Shown: piece after piece, positions 13,636 through 16,339 of the stretch
Position numbering within the stretch: the first letter of the stretch is position 1
Layout of the letters: every line of letters begins with the position of its first letter
Assembly: GCA_039805565.1 (NCBI GenBank)
Contig: JBDLTZ010000333.1
Location: 1-16,339, forward strand
Direction: 5' to 3'
Length of the DNA: 16,339 nucleotides
Source: CALJIC01 sp039805565
GTDB taxonomy: Bacteria; Chloroflexota; Chloroflexia; Chloroflexales; Roseiflexaceae
The notes under the pieces: generated by a model
The model's input: the letters and a program-made list of their open reading frames with translations, nothing else
Databases searched by the model: none
What the model was told of the DNA's origin: nothing
Program-made: the position numbers and the translations under genes

Positions 13636-14874
13636 TTATCTGCTGTGTTCTGCTACGCCGAAGGCCCAAAGAGTCGCCGCGACGAACTCCTCCTCCCACA
13701 TCGCCGGGTCGTGGCCAGCCACTCGTGGGTTGAAGACGACAGCAGCACCCGCCTGCTCCAATTGCTTCGCAAACGTGCGCGTGGTTGTGTAAAAGCCTTC
13801 CTCGTACAGGCCGGCGGTCAGGTAATAGCGGACTGAAGCGTCCGGCGCGTGCTGGGTAGTGTCGGGTGGGATGCCTGCTGAGAAGGGCATGGCAATGCCG
13901 AAGCGGTCAGGATGGCGGAGGGCCATCTCACCGGCGAAGACGCCACCGTTCGAGAAGCCAAACACCGCCCGCTGCTTACGGTCTATCGTCGCACCGACCT
14001 CGTGCTCTGCCCAGGCAGCGAGCTCATCGACGAAGAAGCGCTCGTGGGCCGTGAAGCGCGCTAGATCGCCACCTGGGATGTACTCAATGGCGCGAAGTTC
14101 GCCCTCACCAGCGTGCGCGCCGACGACAAGCACAGGTGGAAGTGCACCGCTCAGGATGAGCGGCTCCAGCACGCGGGCAAGCCAGCCGGCAGACTCGCCG
14201 TCAGCTGCGTATATTGTCGGGTAACGCGCGGCGGCGTTATGCCCCGGCGGCAGATACACGGTTATCTCGCGCTCCTCGCCCAGAGCCGCGCTCTGTAAGC
14301 GCTCGCTGCGGACTGTCCCTTGGAGGTTAGCGTAATCGCCTTGCGCCGCAGGAGCCGGGGCCAGGGGACCGCGCCAGACAGCCATCGTCTGACCAATAGG
14401 GGACTGGTCGTCGACGAAGAAGGTGTAGCTGACTACGGCCCGCGGGAGCTCGGCCTGCTTCACCGTCAATGCCCAATAATCGGTCTGCGCTACCCGGTAC
14501 ATGTCCATTTGTATGCCGCAGCAGAGGCGTACTGAACGTGCCGCACCGTGGTAGACAAAGGTGAGCTCGTCGCCCTCCAGCCACATCGGCGTGCCTGCCA
14601 CAGTGGTACGGGCAGCAAGTATCTCAGCTGTCCAGCTACGCGCCGCCGTCACATCCATTAGGACGAGTGCATCTTCAATAGTATCTGCGAGCGGTGGTAG
14701 TGAGGGTTGATTGGGCATCTGGCCATCGGAAATGATGATCGTATTCTCTGCACCGGGTGTTGGGGTTTCGTCAGGCCCGGACTCGTCATCCGACTCAGGT
14801 GATGGTGAGACAGGTTTGCCTGTGCAACTCATCAGCAGGATGAGTGGAAGCAGGCCTACGAGTAGTCCAAGCAT
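13636..14874 (-). CDS. Lipoprotein esterase, enterochelin esterase (Fes)-like
   Basis: An exported alpha/beta-hydrolase of the putative esterase (esterase D / Fes) family, 412 residues. The signal LLVGLLPLILLMSC is a lipobox (Cys17), and an acidic Ser/Pro/Glu linker follows (about 20-40). Residues about 75-170 match the E-set-like N-terminal domain of enterochelin esterases (GDELTFVYHGAARSVRLC, YWALTVKQAELPRAVVSYTF), with a Cys pair at 118-119. The catalytic domain has EREITVYLPPGHNAA, the nucleophile in FGFSNGGVFAG (Ser308) and a histidine in VAGHDPAMW (His388). The substrate may be a siderophore ester or another ester; no iron gene is near. ATG 14874 has GGAG 7 nt upstream; the GTG directly before it is the alternative. 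The first 300 bases are visibly poorer in GC than neighbouring genes. Confidence 0.87.
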   Translation of the reverse strand: MLGLLVGLLPLILLMSCTGKPVSPSPESDDESGPDETPTPGAENTIIISDGQMPNQPSLPPLADTIEDALVLMDVTAARSWTAEILAARTTVAGTPMWLEGDELTFVYHGAARSVRLCCGIQMDMYRVAQTDYWALTVKQAELPRAVVSYTFFVDDQSPIGQTMAVWRGPLAPAPAAQGDYANLQGTVRSERLQSAALGEEREITVYLPPGHNAAARYPTIYAADGESAGWLARVLEPLILSGALPPVLVVGAHAGEGELRAIEYIPGGDLARFTAHERFFVDELAAWAEHEVGATIDRKQRAVFGFSNGGVFAGEMALRHPDRFGIAMPFSAGIPPDTTQHAPDASVRYYLTAGLYEEGFYTTTRTFAKQLEQAGAAVVFNPRVAGHDPAMWEEEFVAATLWAFGVAEHSR

Positions 14875-14973
14875 CACGCCTCTCCGTCGGGTAAGGCCAC
14901 CCTCGCTCGCATGCTACCACGTGCTCTTGGACGCCCGGGTCGCTCTGTGCCCCCTCTATGGCTCAACTCGACA

Positions 14974-14995
14974 ATTACCGCGTTGGCATTACCGC
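14974..14995. repeat. Direct repeat ATTACCGC, 14-base period
   Basis: ATTACCGC occurs at 14974-14981 and 14988-14995, separated by 6 bases, about 100 bases upstream of the esterase start. The spacing is more than one helical turn. It could be an activator site, or chance. Confidence 0.3.
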
Positions 14996-15028
14996 TGTAC
15001 GTCGCTCCATACGATCTCCCTTCGCCCG

Positions 15029-16339
15029 TCATCTACACGACTGGCTGTAGGCAGTGTGCTCGTGGTGCTCGCTGCGAAGCACCTCCGCCGCCGCGCGCTC
15101 TGCGGATTGGAGCGCACCCTCCATGTAGCTCCGCCACGCGTCGGCAGTCTCGCTGCCGGCCCAGTGGAGGCGCCCGAAGCTTGCTCCAAGGCCGGCCCCG
15201 ACCTGGCTCAGGGTGTTGGGAGGGAAGCGGGCCGCGTATCCGCCCTGCGCCCAGGGGTCATCGGCCCAGGCGTAGTCGTGGTACGCCACCGGCTTCGCCG
15301 CCTGCGGGCCAAACAGTGCGCGCAGCCGATCCTGCACCACCGCCCGCCGTGTGGCGGGGCTGAGCTCCGCGAGTCGCCTGGCCCGCCGCCCACCAGTGAG
15401 CGCCACGAGCACGCCTGGGCGTCCACCAGGCGGTGAGGCGTCCAGCGTTGCCGCCACCGCCCCCTGATCGGATATCAGGCCGCCGCTCAGGCCGGTCGTC
15501 CGCCAGAACGCCTCAGGGTAGACGCTCACGCTCTTGACAATCCTGCCCATCTGCGCCCGTTCGAGCAGCCGCGCCTGACCGACGGGAAGGCCCGGGCTGT
15601 AGCGGATAAGAGGGGCGAGCGGTGGCGGGACAGCGACGATCACGTGCTGTGCGCGCCACACCTGGTATACCGTCGACACCGTCACTCCGCTACCATCCTG
15701 GGCGATCCGCGTGACGGTCTGGCCGAACGCAATGTGCCCTGCCAGCCCGCGCGCCAGCCCGTCCGCAAGCTGTTGGGCGCCGCCCGGCAGAAACCAGCGC
15801 TCTGCTGTAGCCAGACCATCCGCGCCCCCGCACTGCCGCAGCTGCTCCACCAGATCGAGCAGCGAGACCTGCTCAGGCTCCAGGCAGAGGCTCTCGCTCA
15901 GGCTTGAGCGCAGCATCGCACGACCCGCTGCGCTCCAGGCGTGTTGCTCAATCCAGTCGTGTACGCTTTGGGCATCGAGTGCTGGAGCTGCCTCGGCCCA
16001 GCGCGCCCGCAGAGGGAGATCGCGCGCCAGCCGGCCGAGCCGGTGCTGGAGCTGAAGCAGATCGAGCAGTGCGAAGGGTGGCAGCGGCAGAATCGCGAAC
16101 GCCTGGCGCTGCACGCTTCCGGCGACGTCGTAGAGCATCGCGCCGGACTGATGGGTCTCAACTGCAACAAGCCGCAGCCGCTCGACGAGGGCGCGGACGC
16201 GCTGCTGCCGCGGGCCGAACCATTGGCCGCCCAGGTCGACTGTCGCCCCGGCGGCGCTCGGCACGCTCCACACTCGCCCGCCGACCCGGTCGCGGGCCTC
16301 CAGAATAGTCACGTCGCGACCGGCACGCCTTAGAAGATC
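15029..16339 (-). CDS. Flavin-containing amine oxidase (cut by window end)
   Basis: An FAD-dependent amine oxidase or protoporphyrinogen-oxidase-like enzyme; 436 residues are visible and the reading frame stays open to 16339, so the N-terminus with the GxGxxG motif is missing. The first visible part DLLRRAGRDVTILEARDRVG continues with GGRV, the classical second FAD motif. TVDLGGQWFGPRQQRV follows, then RWFLPGGAQQLADGLARGLA, HVIVAVPPPLAPLIRY and the C-terminal FAD motif GRLHWAGSETADAWRSYMEG followed by ALQSAERAA, all typical of monoamine oxidases. The conserved substrate-side aromatic region is less clear. GTG at 16312 is an internal codon, not the start. The gene ends 154 bases before the esterase gene on the same strand, so cotranscription is possible but not compelling. 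The physiological amine is unknown. Confidence 0.92.
   Translation of the reverse strand, partial: DLLRRAGRDVTILEARDRVGGRVWSVPSAAGATVDLGGQWFGPRQQRVRALVERLRLVAVETHQSGAMLYDVAGSVQRQAFAILPLPPFALLDLLQLQHRLGRLARDLPLRARWAEAAPALDAQSVHDWIEQHAWSAAGRAMLRSSLSESLCLEPEQVSLLDLVEQLRQCGGADGLATAERWFLPGGAQQLADGLARGLAGHIAFGQTVTRIAQDGSGVTVSTVYQVWRAQHVIVAVPPPLAPLIRYSPGLPVGQARLLERAQMGRIVKSVSVYPEAFWRTTGLSGGLISDQGAVAATLDASPPGGRPGVLVALTGGRRARRLAELSPATRRAVVQDRLRALFGPQAAKPVAYHDYAWADDPWAQGGYAARFPPNTLSQVGAGLGASFGRLHWAGSETADAWRSYMEGALQSAERAAAEVLRSEHHEHTAYSQSCR

Noticed and set aside
14711..15436. A 241-codon plus-strand frame across the esterase and amine oxidase boundary
   Set aside because: It overlaps two well-supported minus-strand genes and has no family features.
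1..16339. CRISPR arrays, tRNA or rRNA genes, insertion sequences, phage genes
   Set aside because: I looked for regularly spaced repeats, cloverleaf elements, terminal inverted repeats and transposase motifs and found none that holds up.

Overview
This is a GC-rich (clearly above 60 percent) bacterial chromosome segment carrying 18 protein genes and no RNA gene, transposon, CRISPR array or phage gene that I can see. Most genes have purine-rich Shine-Dalgarno sites (AGGAG or GGAGG), several start with GTG, and the sigma-70-like promoters tend to use TATGCT as the -10 box. The gene set suggests a Chloroflexota bacterium, possibly class Chloroflexia: an F420-type deazaflavin oxidoreductase, an AlkC-type DNA alkylation repair protein, an Rv2578c/SplB-like radical SAM protein and a Gram-positive-style SOS box. 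This assignment is an inference from gene content and rests on no marker gene.

Layout. 1-936 (minus): a histidine phosphatase followed by a NUDIX hydrolase cut by the window edge. 1053-2382 (plus): a DUF1801 protein overlapped by an aminoglycoside-phosphotransferase-fold kinase. 2395-3372 (minus): a TIGR01777 NAD(P)-dependent epimerase. 3373-3519 is a compact divergent control region with a TGTGA-N6-TCACA palindrome, a promoter and a LexA-like box. 3520-6865 (plus): a likely three-gene operon of radical SAM protein, methyltransferase and S9 prolyl-oligopeptidase-type hydrolase. 6886-8151 (minus): a MerR regulator with a GyrI-like domain and an unusual C-terminal third domain, behind a promoter with the long spacer typical of MerR targets. 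8262-10638 (minus): a tight four-gene operon of CIA30 protein, CPBP membrane protease, deazaflavin oxidoreductase and a small stand-alone caspase-like protein. 10703-11440 (plus): a lipoprotein histidine phosphatase. 11576-11941 (plus): a DoxX-like membrane protein. 11942-12442: a 501-base palindrome-rich gap without a confident gene. 12443-13582 (plus): AlkC. 13636-14874 (minus): an esterase-type lipoprotein. 15029-16339 (minus): a flavin amine oxidase cut by the window edge.

How the genes fit together. Two themes stand out. The first is DNA damage: the SplB-like gene sits behind a LexA-like box, and AlkC lies about 9 kb away as a separate unit. The second is the four-gene minus-strand operon that pairs a caspase-fold candidate with a membrane glutamic protease and a redox enzyme. 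It is the best candidate here for an undescribed functional unit, although no partner or target can be read from the sequence. The rest is ordinary accessory metabolism in short, frequently alternating transcription units.
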